Shown one piece after another: positions 1-9,669 of a stretch of DNA of 64,000 bases (the stretch's first letter is position 1; each line of letters begins with the position of its first letter). Made by a program: the position numbers and the translations under genes. Source of the stretch: a virus; IMG/VR virus record IMGVR_UViG_3300031787_000092, positions 1 to 64,000 of that record, one strand, 5' to 3'. Below the pieces are notes generated by a model. It made no database searches and had not been told where the DNA came from. It saw nothing but the letters and a program-made list of their open reading frames with translations.

Positions 1-1
1 G

Positions 2-415
2 ATTGTACTTGAACTTACTGGTTTCTATCATATTGATGGATATACCATTAAGTTCAAGTACAATCCTATCTTTGATAAAGGTAAGATTGCATCTAAATCT
101 CCTCTTCATCCTGAATCAGGTTTACCACTTGAGTCTCATAGAATGGTATTTATTGATGATAACGATTATGATGGTCAACCTAACATTACTCACGTTTCTC
201 AAAAAGGACGTAGTTTCCGTCACGGAATTGTAGGTGGATTGTCAGAAGCTCCTAAGTCAATTCAGATCATGAATAATGGTGGTAGCATGGAAAGTCAAGT
301 AGCTGTTATGGCTAATGAAGTAGATAAGAGTGCATATCACAGGTTTAAATCAGCAGGTATTCAAATGCTTCGTGCAAGCAAATGCTTTGACTTGCAATGT
401 ATTGCAGGTCTATAA
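2..415 (+). CDS. Major capsid protein, C-terminal part (partial, 5' end outside window)
   Basis: The open frame runs from the window edge to a TAA at 413-415, giving the last 137 residues. The stretch with GLPLES, RMVFID, YDGQPN, the mid-region GR and the closing S/K-C-F-D-L-Q-C pattern matches what I know of the C-terminus of crAss-like major capsid proteins, an HK97-fold shell protein. It would form the icosahedral head. A strong terminator follows at once, and the next structural unit starts 75 bases later. This isolates the gene at the end of a transcript, as expected for the most abundant virion protein. Family assignment is from remembered motifs, not from an alignment. Confidence 0.8.
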   Translation: MVLELTGFYHIDGYTIKFKYNPIFDKGKIASKSPLHPESGLPLESHRMVFIDDNDYDGQPNITHVSQKGRSFRHGIVGGLSEAPKSIQIMNNGGSMESQVAVMANEVDKSAYHRFKSAGIQMLRASKCFDLQCIAGL

Positions 416-424
416 TAAACTAAC

Positions 425-453
425 AAGTAGAGGAGGTAAAATCTCCTCTACTT
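425..453 (+). terminator. Rho-independent terminator after the major capsid gene
   Basis: A perfect 11-bp inverted repeat (AAGTAGAGGAG, 425-435, with CTCCTCTACTT, 443-453) encloses a 7-base loop. It is followed by ATTTTTAATT on the + strand. It starts 10 bases after the capsid stop codon. Confidence 0.85.
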
Positions 454-474
454 ATTTTTAATTAAAACTAAATC

Positions 475-488
475 AAACTAAACTAAAC
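475..488 (+). promoter_or_regulatory. AAACTAAACTAAA leader motif
   Basis: AAACTAAACTAAAC lies just before the ATG at 490. Close versions precede genes at 11983, 38256, 50126 (-) and 62030 (-). There is no Shine-Dalgarno sequence. It may be an A-rich translation-initiation leader or part of a phage promoter; the sequence does not decide which. Confidence 0.4.
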
Positions 489-489
489 A

Positions 490-1467
490 ATGGAAAAGAT
501 AGTATATTTAAAAAGAGCAACACCTTTTGTTCATGAAGCTATGAACTCAGAGGCTATGCAAGAGCAATTAGCTCTAAGTCAAAGAAGTATTGGTAGTTAT
601 CTTACTAGTAAGACAAATAAAAGACCAGCAACAGGATTAACTCCAGCAGAAGAAAGTATATTACTTCCTATTTTATTAGAAGTAAGTGAAAGTAATGCAA
701 CAGAATACAATAAAGCAAAGTTTGATTACTTTAATGATATTGTAACTAAAATTCCTGGAGGTAAAGTAGGCTTACCTTTAAATATTGGTTTACGAGATAA
801 TACTAAACCAGTATGTTCAAAAATTAAAGTTAAACAAGTAACATCAGAAGGTATTGAAACTGAAATAGAGGTAATTAATTTACCTGATAATATAGAACAG
901 TATGTAAGATATAGACATGCTATTAACTTTCCAGATACTGCAAAATCAACAGAAGAAGCTATTGGAAATTCTTTAATTCAGTATTATATAGAAGATCCTG
1001 CTAGAGTTATTCAAAATAACTTTAAGGAACTTGAAATTAAAGATAATGCTTGGACTGAATATGTTAAAGCTAAATCTGATCCTGATAGAGTAAATATGTT
1101 ACTTACAGTATTAAAGACATATATTAGGAAACAACCTGGAAAACCTCCACTTAATATCAATAATCTTGGAGTTGAAGAAAAGATTATTGCATTACGTGAT
1201 CTTGCAACAAATAGACCAGAGAAATTCTATCAATTTGCTATAGATAAAGACTTAAAAAAGAGATATTTTATTGAAGAATGTTTAGCTGTAAATATATTAA
1301 CTAGAATAGGCAATACGTTTGTAGACATTGAAGATAACAATTCAGCTTTAGGTGATACAATTAATGATGTAGTTATGAATCTATGGAATCCTAAAGAAAC
1401 TTCTAGGTTAAATAGATTGAAAGCTAAATATGACGAAAAGAAAGGTAAAAGTAAAGTTCTTGCATAA
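490..1467 (+). CDS. Conserved crAss-type structural protein (325 aa)
   Basis: A soluble, charged protein with no signal peptide or membrane segment, directly downstream of the capsid gene and its terminator. It is the first gene of a three-gene unit closed by the terminator at 3807. Its place matches the block of conserved structural genes that follows the capsid gene in crAss-like phages, but I do not recognise a specific fold or function. The C-terminus is lysine-rich. The ATG at 490 follows the AAACTAAAC leader, and the stop shares one base with the start of the next gene (TAATG), which suggests coupled translation. A head-completion or connector role is inferred from position only. Confidence 0.7.
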   Translation: MEKIVYLKRATPFVHEAMNSEAMQEQLALSQRSIGSYLTSKTNKRPATGLTPAEESILLPILLEVSESNATEYNKAKFDYFNDIVTKIPGGKVGLPLNIGLRDNTKPVCSKIKVKQVTSEGIETEIEVINLPDNIEQYVRYRHAINFPDTAKSTEEAIGNSLIQYYIEDPARVIQNNFKELEIKDNAWTEYVKAKSDPDRVNMLLTVLKTYIRKQPGKPPLNINNLGVEEKIIALRDLATNRPEKFYQFAIDKDLKKRYFIEECLAVNILTRIGNTFVDIEDNNSALGDTINDVVMNLWNPKETSRLNRLKAKYDEKKGKSKVLA

Positions 1468-2513
1468 TGAATAAACTATCTGTATTAGAGAAACATATTT
1501 ATGTAAAACAAGGACTTCAAAGGCAAGGAGCACAAAAGAAAGATAAACAATTGCCTCAAGCAATTGATATAGCTTTAAATAAAGCACAATCTAGAATTAT
1601 CAAAGATAGATTGTTTCCTGATCCTGATGGAGTTCCTTTTAAGTTTCAGATAAATCAAAAACATGTTTCTGATATACAGAGTATTATAATATTTAATAAA
1701 CAACTTACTGTTTTTAAAGATGGAAATAAATCATACGGTGTACTACCGTATGATTTTTCTTATCTTGTAAGTGATACATCTAATGTAATTGAAGATTGTA
1801 AAGATGAGTTTGCAGATTCTAGTGAAAGTAAAACAGAAAGAATATTTATTGTACCTTTTGTTTCAACTAAAACACCTCCTGCTCCTTATTATACTAATAT
1901 AAAAGTAAAAGTATTAGCAACAGAAAGAGTTCTAACTTTTACAGGTTATCAAACCAAAGAAGAAAATGTATCTATTATAAGTAACATTATTAATGAATAT
2001 AGAATCTTAGGTGTTGATGCTTATTGGGAAGAATATAAAGATGTTTACAAACCTAATTGTTTCTTAATTCCATCTCTAGATGTTAATAAAACAGTTAATC
2101 TAAATATAGATGATGTAGGTTATCAAACTATATTATATGAAGATAAAACTGTTAATACTTTTAAATCAGGATTAACAACTATTAATGAAGTATTAAATAG
2201 AGATGTAAAAGCTGATTTTCTATTATCAGCAAATCAATCTTTTTATAATAAAAGTATTCCTATTTCTCCACTCGCCAGCGTTCAAAATGACAGAATTTTA
2301 GTGTTAGGAACAGAAAGATTCCTAGTTAATCAGATTGCCATAAATTACATTAGGACACCTAGAAAAATAAGTTTAGCTTTGAATCAAAGTTCGGAACTAA
2401 ATGGATCGGTACATGAAGAAATATGTGATTTAGCAATACAGTTGTTAAAGAAGCAAATAGAAGATGAATCATATGTTAAAGAAGTACAAGATAATAAAGG
2501 AAGAATAGAATAA
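1467..2513 (+). CDS. Conserved crAss-type structural protein (348 aa)
   Basis: Begins inside the TAATG junction with the preceding gene. It is a mixed alpha/beta soluble protein; the N-terminal 30 residues are basic and glutamine-rich, and the sequence has no membrane segment. I infer from gene order that it belongs to the head/connector block. No catalytic motif is visible. The C-terminal 40 residues look helical and charged. A short stretch at 2270-2400 (LASVQNDRILV onward) uses slightly less AT-biased codons than the rest, without a break in the frame. Function not recognised. Confidence 0.7.
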   Translation: MNKLSVLEKHIYVKQGLQRQGAQKKDKQLPQAIDIALNKAQSRIIKDRLFPDPDGVPFKFQINQKHVSDIQSIIIFNKQLTVFKDGNKSYGVLPYDFSYLVSDTSNVIEDCKDEFADSSESKTERIFIVPFVSTKTPPAPYYTNIKVKVLATERVLTFTGYQTKEENVSIISNIINEYRILGVDAYWEEYKDVYKPNCFLIPSLDVNKTVNLNIDDVGYQTILYEDKTVNTFKSGLTTINEVLNRDVKADFLLSANQSFYNKSIPISPLASVQNDRILVLGTERFLVNQIAINYIRTPRKISLALNQSSELNGSVHEEICDLAIQLLKKQIEDESYVKEVQDNKGRIE

Positions 2514-2545
2514 AAATATTGTAAACATTAAAAACTTAAAATAAT

Positions 2546-3781
2546 ATGCCAGTAAAAAAATTTACACGATACACAAAAGGTCGAAATCAACAAGTTTTCG
2601 TACCTAGAGCTGTAGCTATTTCAGATGATGCAACACTTGCATTATTTATAGCTAACTCTCTAGTAGGAGAAATTGGAGTTTATGATGGTAATAATGCACG
2701 ACATATAGATGCAATTACTGCTAACGAGCAATTTTTTATTGTACAAAAAAGATCAGATGGTAGTATTCGTAAAACTACTCCTGAACTTTGGTCTACTGTA
2801 TCAGTAAGACGTAAGTCTTATGTAGCACCTATTAAAGCTGTAGGATCAATTGGATGGTCTGGAACAGTTGGTAACTTAAACGTTGCAACACCAGCAGCAG
2901 GACAAATTTATGAAATTGCTATCATTGAAACTACAGAAGGTAATCAACCTTTCCCTACTTGGAATTTTGAATATAGACTTGTAACTGGAGATACTCAAGT
3001 TACTGCTATTTCTCAATTAGCAAAGCAAGTAAATGATTTAACTTCTGTTCAATATAGAAATAATAAACCACTTGTTACTGCTAAAGTTAAAGTAAACGGT
3101 ACTTATGCTGCTATGACTTTAACTGGAACTAGTCCTACTCTTACAGCAACTAGAGGATCAAATATACTTACTTTAGGTGGTGGTAGTCCTGTATCAAGTG
3201 CAATAGTTGGAGATTTAATGTCTATTGATGCAGCAGCAGCACCTACAAACTTAGTTGGTGATGTTTATGTTGTAACAGCAGTATCAGCAGGTGTTTCAAT
3301 AACTTTAGATAGACCTTATCAAGGAGCAACTCAAACATTTACACAAGCAGAAGCTCAAGGTACTCGTATTAACAGAATTACCGCAGTTGTAACAGGAGGT
3401 CTTGAATTTACTGCAATCAATAATGATGAACATTTCAGAATTATTGATCGTCAAGGTCTTGCTAATGCAACTCAACAAAACATGACTGCTTATACAAAAG
3501 GTAATGGAGTTGGACAAAGCATTGCTGAACTTGAAAAAGAAGGTAATACTTATACTGGTTTAACTGCTGGTAATACTCAATTTGGTAACTCTGCTTTTGG
3601 TGTAGAAGATTTGTTTGCAGTAGAAACTGATACTTATGATACTTTCAATATCGAAGTAAATCAGTTTGTTAATCAAACTGGTGATTCTACTTCTGATAGA
3701 GCTAAAGAATTTATTACTATTGCAGCACCTAGATCAGCAGGTGGTTTAACTGCTTCACTAAACACATTGTTTGGAACATAG
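2546..3781 (+). CDS. Structural protein, beta-rich (411 aa)
   Basis: Starts with a basic MPVKKFTRYTKGR segment, then a long sequence rich in Gly, Ala, Thr, Val and Ser that predicts beta structure, with GTSPTLTATRGSN and SAGVSITLD-type strands. The composition is that of a capsid decoration, tail-tube or tail-barrel protein, and the less biased codon use suggests high expression. It is followed by tandem TAG stops and a strong terminator at 3807, so it closes the unit 490-3781. The exact virion position cannot be told from sequence; a head-auxiliary or tail-barrel ring protein are the two readings I would test first. Confidence 0.65.
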   Translation: MPVKKFTRYTKGRNQQVFVPRAVAISDDATLALFIANSLVGEIGVYDGNNARHIDAITANEQFFIVQKRSDGSIRKTTPELWSTVSVRRKSYVAPIKAVGSIGWSGTVGNLNVATPAAGQIYEIAIIETTEGNQPFPTWNFEYRLVTGDTQVTAISQLAKQVNDLTSVQYRNNKPLVTAKVKVNGTYAAMTLTGTSPTLTATRGSNILTLGGGSPVSSAIVGDLMSIDAAAAPTNLVGDVYVVTAVSAGVSITLDRPYQGATQTFTQAEAQGTRINRITAVVTGGLEFTAINNDEHFRIIDRQGLANATQQNMTAYTKGNGVGQSIAELEKEGNTYTGLTAGNTQFGNSAFGVEDLFAVETDTYDTFNIEVNQFVNQTGDSTSDRAKEFITIAAPRSAGGLTASLNTLFGT

Positions 3782-3806
3782 TAGTTAGTTTAAATATACA
3801 GGTCAG

Positions 3807-3837
3807 AAAAGGAGGAGAGGAAATTCTCCTCCTTTTT
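3807..3837 (+). terminator. Rho-independent terminator after the 490-3781 unit
   Basis: A perfect 12-bp stem (AAAAGGAGGAGA, 3807-3818, with TCTCCTCCTTTT, 3825-3836) has a 6-base loop and a T-rich tail. It lies between the structural protein ending at 3781 and the gene starting at 3855. Confidence 0.85.
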
Positions 3838-3854
3838 ACTTTAAAACTACTTAT

Positions 3855-4511
3855 ATGTTACTATCTCAAATAGCTGAAATTCTAGCTGAACGTTCTGGTA
3901 AACAATTCACAATTCCTTTTAGGATTATGTGTGAAGATTTAATTGTTATACATAGAGCAAGAATGTTAAGTAATACTTTATCTAAAAATCCTGCACAAAA
4001 GAAATATTATTCTCAATCAATAATTATTGATTTAGAAGAAGTTAGTAAAGAAGAATGTGAAGAACTAGCAGAATGTAATTGTGAAAATGTTCTAAGAACA
4101 GTAAAGGAAATACCTCAAGTCTTAAAAATAGGAGTTAATCCTTTTGATTATTTTGGTTCTGTAGGAGGTAGTCAAGCATATGGATGGACTACATTTGCAG
4201 CAGAACAATATATGCAGACAAGTAAAGTTGTTGGTAAAAGAACAAGATATACAATGCTTAATAATAGAGGGTATATCTTTGGAGAAAAAAATATAGAAAA
4301 AATAAGAATTGAAGATGTTTGGTCTGATCCAAGAAAATTAGCTACTTTTACTTGTTCAGCAACTGATAATGTACCTTGTTATACTGCAACGTCTGATTTT
4401 ATTCAAGATGAAGCTCTTACTCAATTAGTAATAGAAAGTATAATGACTAAAGAATTTAGGATGCAGACAGAGAAAGAAAAGATAGAAATAAAAGAAGATA
4501 AGAATGTTTAA
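3855..4511 (+). CDS. Conserved head-tail region protein (218 aa)
   Basis: A soluble protein with paired cysteines (ECNCEN near residue 75; CSATDNVPC near residue 170) and a conserved-looking segment VWSDPRKLATFTC followed by DEALTQLVIESIM. It is the first gene after the 3807 terminator and overlaps the next gene by 8 nt. Position in the crAss-type connector block suggests a portal-proximal or adaptor protein. The C-terminal 25 residues are almost all Glu/Lys and probably disordered. No enzyme motif seen; function inferred only from context. Confidence 0.65.
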   Translation: MLLSQIAEILAERSGKQFTIPFRIMCEDLIVIHRARMLSNTLSKNPAQKKYYSQSIIIDLEEVSKEECEELAECNCENVLRTVKEIPQVLKIGVNPFDYFGSVGGSQAYGWTTFAAEQYMQTSKVVGKRTRYTMLNNRGYIFGEKNIEKIRIEDVWSDPRKLATFTCSATDNVPCYTATSDFIQDEALTQLVIESIMTKEFRMQTEKEKIEIKEDKNV

Positions 4512-5082
4512 AGTATCTACTACTCCAAAAACATTATCAGTAAGACATTCATATATTGAATATGCTAAAAATTTACTTGAAGAAAATACTTCATTAACTG
4601 GTAAAAGGGCATATACTTTAAAATTTGGACAGATATGTAATGAAGATGGTAGTATATACATAGACTATAAATTATATAAAAAAATACTATCTTTATATTT
4701 TATAAAAGCAGGAGTTAAATTAATAAATGGACATAACTTTAATCTTGGAAGTGGATTAGGTTATTTATTTATAATGAGACAAGGTAGAAATCCTGCAAAT
4801 AAACCTAGATTAAACAAAGGTGAAAGTTTTAAATATAAGAAAGATTTAGAAGCTGCTGGAAAAGAAGTTACTAAAGATAATTGGAAAATATATTATACAG
4901 ATGAAGAATTTGTAAGAACTAATTGGTCTAAAGTAACATATACAAGTAACATATTATTTTATAAATTTTCTCCTGCTAATGGACAACCCGGAAAAGGTTT
5001 TAAACAATTAATGTCAAAGACAATAGCTGGTAATCCTAGTCTATTAGCTTTATATCCTTATATACCTTATAAAGAAAAGTAA
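4504..5082 (+). CDS. Conserved structural protein (192 aa)
   Basis: Overlaps the preceding gene by 8 nt (ATGTTTAA junction) and lies 1 nt before the next start. A basic, tyrosine- and lysine-rich protein containing GSGLGYLFIMRQGRNP and a closing LLALYPYIPYKEK segment. No signal peptide or membrane helix. Gene order places it among the conserved crAss-type tail/connector genes. I do not recognise the fold. Confidence 0.65.
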   Translation: MFKVSTTPKTLSVRHSYIEYAKNLLEENTSLTGKRAYTLKFGQICNEDGSIYIDYKLYKKILSLYFIKAGVKLINGHNFNLGSGLGYLFIMRQGRNPANKPRLNKGESFKYKKDLEAAGKEVTKDNWKIYYTDEEFVRTNWSKVTYTSNILFYKFSPANGQPGKGFKQLMSKTIAGNPSLLALYPYIPYKEK

Positions 5083-5083
5083 C

Positions 5084-5875
5084 ATGGCAGTATATAAAAC
5101 AACATCTATAAAACCATTAATAGCAAGAGTTATTCGTAATACTCGTATTATTGATATGACTTATGCTGATGATATAATGGAATGGATAGGTGAAGCTTTA
5201 GATAGATGCATGATTAGATCAAGACTTGAAAAGACATATAAAGTACTTACTATATCAAATCATTCTGCAAAACTTCCATGTGGATTAGTTAGTTTATCTG
5301 GAGTAATATATAACGGAAGAAGATTGAGAAAAGGAACATCAAGTATAGATGTTAGAATACAAAAAGTTCCAATATCTGAACTAAAAAGTTATTTTGTAAC
5401 TGATACTGAAATACAAGCAGAAGATATTAATTCTCAAAATATAAATCTATTAAGAGGAGGAAATATAGTAAAAGTAGATAGTACTGAATTACAAGATAAC
5501 TTTTATGATTTAAGTTATAACTATATTAAAACTTCATTTAAAGAAGGACAAATAATTGTTTGTTATAAAGTAGCACCTATTGATAGTGAAGGTTATCCTA
5601 TAGCTCCTGATCTTGAAGAATTAAGAGAAGGAGTATTTTGGTATGTATGTAGTAAATTAGTATTTACTGGATATAAACTTCCTAATAGTGATATGACATA
5701 TGCATATTGTGATGCTCAAGCAACTAAATTCTTTAGAAAAGCAAAGAATATAATTAAAGCAGAATCAACTGATGAAAAAGAAAATCAAGTACAATTAAGA
5801 AATAATTTAATACCTCCTGATAACTATTACGAATCATTTTTTACTGGTGGAGAACAACGTAAATTTGTAAGATAA
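5084..5875 (+). CDS. Head-tail connector / tail tubular protein-like (263 aa)
   Basis: The N-terminal 50 residues (SIKPLIARVIRNTRI, then DDIMEWIGEALDRC) fit the helical start of P22 gp4 / T7 gp11-type adaptor proteins annotated at this position in crAss-like phages. A beta-rich middle (KLPCGLVSLSGVIYNGRRLR) follows, and a C-terminal NLIPPDNYYESFFTGG tail may dock on a neighbouring ring. It precedes the large nozzle-like protein, as adaptor genes do in podoviruses, and ends in a TAATG junction with it. The assignment rests on gene order and gross features and should be confirmed by profile comparison. Confidence 0.55.
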   Translation: MAVYKTTSIKPLIARVIRNTRIIDMTYADDIMEWIGEALDRCMIRSRLEKTYKVLTISNHSAKLPCGLVSLSGVIYNGRRLRKGTSSIDVRIQKVPISELKSYFVTDTEIQAEDINSQNINLLRGGNIVKVDSTELQDNFYDLSYNYIKTSFKEGQIIVCYKVAPIDSEGYPIAPDLEELREGVFWYVCSKLVFTGYKLPNSDMTYAYCDAQATKFFRKAKNIIKAESTDEKENQVQLRNNLIPPDNYYESFFTGGEQRKFVR

Positions 5876-8800
5876 TGAATTTAAAAGGAATAAATCAAAA
5901 CGTTAATCCAGAAAGTATTCCTGATGGTTTTATCTATTGGGCAAAAAATGGTGTTAATGGTAGAAAGTATGATACGGCTTTAAATGAAAAAGGTAATGCA
6001 ATAGAAATTGCACTAACTTCTTTAAATATTCAATTTAAAAATGGAGTATGTGTATTAGGTAATAAGATTATTCTATTTTATAAATCAAATACAAATAAAG
6101 ATTGTATAGCTGTAATTGATGAAATTACAAAAACATTTTCTTTAAAGTTAGAAAGAACTGATTTTAATTTTAATATAAATAAACCTATAACAGCAGAAGC
6201 TAAATTAAATTCTAAAAATGAATTAATTGTTACTTTTGTAGATGGTCTTAATACTGATAAATATGTAAATTTAGATACAGTTAATATTAGTGATCCTTTA
6301 AATTTTTATAATTTATTTCCTACTATAAATAATACAACTGATATTCAATTAGAAACTTTAGAATCTGGTTCTGTAACAACAGGTGCATATTTTGTAACAT
6401 TTCAATATATATCAAAAGATCAAAGTAGAACAAGTTTTACTACTATAAGTAATCCTATTTATATAACTAATTTTGATATTACTCAACATCCTTTTACTAG
6501 TAAAGGTGTAAATTCTAATCAAAGTTCTAATAAATCAATAAAAATTACTTTAGTTAATTTAGATACTTCTTATAGTAAAATTGCAATCGCTGTTATATCA
6601 AAAATAAATGGTATTATATCTTCTAGAATAATAAAAGAAGTAGATATAACAAGTTCAACTCTTTTTACAGTTTATAATGGTACAGAATCTTTAAATACTG
6701 TTACTATAGGTGAATTAGTTACAAAAAATATAATATATAAATCTTCTAAACATATAAAATCATTAAATAATCAATTGTTCCTTGCAGAACTAAAATCTCC
6801 AATAATTGAAAATTTCCAATCAATAGCAAATCAAACAATTATAAAATGGAGAAGTAAATTAGCTTTTAATAATGATTTAGAAACAGGCTTATTATCAAAT
6901 TCAAAATATAAAACTGGAAACAAAAAAACTTTTGTTCATGATGAAGTTGTAGCTTTTTATATACAATTTGAATTATTAGATAATGGATCATTTACTGAAT
7001 GGTATCATATTCCCGGAAGGCAATCATTAACAGGTGAAACTAATTTTTCTACTTTACCAACAGGAGGATTATTAATATCAGCAAGAACTCCTAAAAAATT
7101 TGAAATAGAAGATACTTGTATATTTGATGGAGATACTAGTATTCCTTTTGAAAGAAAAGGTACTATGGGATATTGGGAAAATGAAAATGAAACATACCCT
7201 GCAAGTTTTCCTGATTTTCCTAATCAAAAAGTAAGGCATCATAAATTTCCTAGCATAAGATATATGTATGAAAATGTCTGGGGAACACAAACAACTTTTG
7301 GAACTAAAAATTATGGAATAGATCAGTTAGATAATTTAGATATTATAGTTAAAAATGATGCTTATGATGAAACTAAAATAAAAGGATATAGAATAGGTTA
7401 TGCAAAAAAGAATCTCTCTGATATAATAGTTTTAGGTACAGGATTAACTAAATTTTCAGCAAATGGAAATAATGGTTCAGGTACAGATTTACCACTTATA
7501 AATGCTGGAGGAAATGTATTTAATGATTGTATTGATGAAGGAGGAGGAGGTGGTGATAATATTGTAACTAATAAAAATTATTTAAGATTTAATAGTTTTG
7601 ATATATGGCAAGATAGACCTAATATTCAATCTTGCTATTTAAAAAATCATATTAAATATAGATTAAATAAATTAGTTCCTGATGATAAAAATACAATTGC
7701 TGGTGGTAGTTATGGATTAATTGCAGAAGGAAATAATGATTTAAATTTAGTTGCTTATTCATTTAATTATACTTCAATAGGATTAACTACAGGAACTCCC
7801 CCTATAAGAGGAACAACTTCTTCTAATGTAGGTTCCTCAGATATAATAAGAAGATTATCAGATCAAACATATGTACCTAATAATATTAGAGCGCAAGTAG
7901 GAAGTAATATAGTTGATAATAGAGGATCAGAAGAAACAATACATGCAAAAATAGAAGGAAGTAATTTAAATGTTGATGTAAGTGGTAGATTAGTTACAAA
8001 AACAAATGCAAGATTTGCTGATGCTTCAATGTATGAAGAAAGTTATTTATCTTCTTTAGTATTACCAAAAAGTGATTTTTATATAAGTTATAATAATCAA
8101 GAAATAGTATCTAATCCTATAATAATTAGAAACAAATCATTTAATATTATAAATAATATAGGAGATGGTTTTATAGGAGTAAGTTCTTATGTTTCATTAG
8201 CTGGATATGGTTCTGTTAATTATTTAGATTATAATAAATCTGTAGTAGTATTTAATATTCATTTAACTGTTGGTAGACATAATGTTAATCAAAGATATAT
8301 AACATTGGGTGATCCAAGCACATATTTTTTTAGTGATGCTGGATTATTTGGAAAAATTGGATCAGGTAATATATCTAATTACTGGTTTAGTCCTACAATT
8401 AGAAAGAGATCAGAAATTTTTAATAATTTTCAATATTCTAAGGATTTTAGTTCTGTAACAGATTTAGAAGTATATGGAATATTTAATCCTAATAATATAA
8501 ATCAAAATGATTATAAATTTAGAATAATTAGATCAACACAAGGAAATAAAGAAAATAGTATAGATGATGGATGGAGAACATTTAAACCGTTAGATTATTT
8601 TGATACAGTTAGAGATAAAGGAGATATAATAAATCTTGAAGCTTGGGGAACAGATGCATTATTAATACATCATAAGAGAGCATTATATAAAACAAGAGAT
8701 AAAGCAGTATTACAAGCTAATATTATAAATATATCTTTAGGTTCAGAAGATATATTTGAAATAGAACCAAAAGAAGAATCTCCTACAAAGACTGGCACAG

Positions 8801-9669
8801 GAGGTACTCAACATAAATATAGTTGTTTATTAACTGATTTTGGATATTTATCTGTAGATGAAGAAACTAAAATAGTCTACTTATATGATGGAAAAAATCT
8901 TAAAGATTTTGGTGGAGGTTTAAAAAACTTTTTTAGTGATTATCTTAATTGCAAGAAAGATAATCCTTACAATGATCATGGAATTGTTTTTGCATATCAA
9001 AATGAAGAAAGTCGTGTAATACTTTCTCAAAAAGCTGATATAAATTTTACAGTTTCTTATGATTTAATTAAACAACAATGGGTATATGCACATGATTTTG
9101 TACCTGATTTTATGTTTAATACAAGATCAAATCTTTTTTCTTTTAAAAATAATGATTTATATACTCATGGAGTAGGTGATAGAGGTAGATATTATGGAGT
9201 ATTGTATCCTTTTTATATTGATTTTGTAATTAATAATGATCCTGACTCACAAAAAATTTTAGAAGTAGTAAGTTGGATTACTAAATATAAAAATACTACT
9301 ACTTCAATTGATCAAAGAAAAACTATTACTTCTATTACTATTTGGAATGATCAAGGTTGTACTGGAAAAATACCAATTATTACAAATGAAACAGAATCTT
9401 TATTTATAGATGTTAATGCTAAAGTCGTAGATGAAGTTTGGTCTTTTAATGATATTAATGATAATGTTATTGATCCTTCATTACCAATTGTAGATTCTTT
9501 ACTTCTAGATAGTCAAGTTATAGTTTCTAATATTACTACTCCTGTTTGGTATGATTCACAACCATTAAGAGGTAAGTATTTTATTGTGAGGTTAGAATTT
9601 GATAATATTGCAAATAAAGAGTTATATTTACAGAGTTTCAATGCTTCAACCAGAAAATCTAATAGTTAA
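5875..9669 (+). CDS. Large tail nozzle / muzzle (stabilisation)-type protein (1264 aa)
   Basis: The N-terminus (LKGINQNVNPESIPDGF, then NEKGNAIEI near residues 38-46) resembles the start of podovirus tail nozzle and stabilisation proteins (T7 gp12, P22 gp10, crAss muzzle proteins), which wrap the distal tail as beta-propellers. The remainder is beta-rich and asparagine-rich with no membrane segment. A GGGGG stretch lies near residue 557, and a region around residues 960-1120 (YLYDGKNLKDFGGG, DLIKQQWVYAHDF) reads like propeller blades. Start and stop both sit in TAATG junctions, so it is translationally coupled to the adaptor upstream and the cargo-like gene downstream. Nozzle versus muzzle naming is inference. 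Confidence 0.65.
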   Translation: MNLKGINQNVNPESIPDGFIYWAKNGVNGRKYDTALNEKGNAIEIALTSLNIQFKNGVCVLGNKIILFYKSNTNKDCIAVIDEITKTFSLKLERTDFNFNINKPITAEAKLNSKNELIVTFVDGLNTDKYVNLDTVNISDPLNFYNLFPTINNTTDIQLETLESGSVTTGAYFVTFQYISKDQSRTSFTTISNPIYITNFDITQHPFTSKGVNSNQSSNKSIKITLVNLDTSYSKIAIAVISKINGIISSRIIKEVDITSSTLFTVYNGTESLNTVTIGELVTKNIIYKSSKHIKSLNNQLFLAELKSPIIENFQSIANQTIIKWRSKLAFNNDLETGLLSNSKYKTGNKKTFVHDEVVAFYIQFELLDNGSFTEWYHIPGRQSLTGETNFSTLPTGGLLISARTPKKFEIEDTCIFDGDTSIPFERKGTMGYWENENETYPASFPDFPNQKVRHHKFPSIRYMYENVWGTQTTFGTKNYGIDQLDNLDIIVKNDAYDETKIKGYRIGYAKKNLSDIIVLGTGLTKFSANGNNGSGTDLPLINAGGNVFNDCIDEGGGGGDNIVTNKNYLRFNSFDIWQDRPNIQSCYLKNHIKYRLNKLVPDDKNTIAGGSYGLIAEGNNDLNLVAYSFNYTSIGLTTGTPPIRGTTSSNVGSSDIIRRLSDQTYVPNNIRAQVGSNIVDNRGSEETIHAKIEGSNLNVDVSGRLVTKTNARFADASMYEESYLSSLVLPKSDFYISYNNQEIVSNPIIIRNKSFNIINNIGDGFIGVSSYVSLAGYGSVNYLDYNKSVVVFNIHLTVGRHNVNQRYITLGDPSTYFFSDAGLFGKIGSGNISNYWFSPTIRKRSEIFNNFQYSKDFSSVTDLEVYGIFNPNNINQNDYKFRIIRSTQGNKENSIDDGWRTFKPLDYFDTVRDKGDIINLEAWGTDALLIHHKRALYKTRDKAVLQANIINISLGSEDIFEIEPKEESPTKTGTGGTQHKYSCLLTDFGYLSVDEETKIVYLYDGKNLKDFGGGLKNFFSDYLNCKKDNPYNDHGIVFAYQNEESRVILSQKADINFTVSYDLIKQQWVYAHDFVPDFMFNTRSNLFSFKNNDLYTHGVGDRGRYYGVLYPFYIDFVINNDPDSQKILEVVSWITKYKNTTTSIDQRKTITSITIWNDQGCTGKIPIITNETESLFIDVNAKVVDEVWSFNDINDNVIDPSLPIVDSLLLDSQVIVSNITTPVWYDSQPLRGKYFIVRLEFDNIANKELYLQSFNASTRKSNS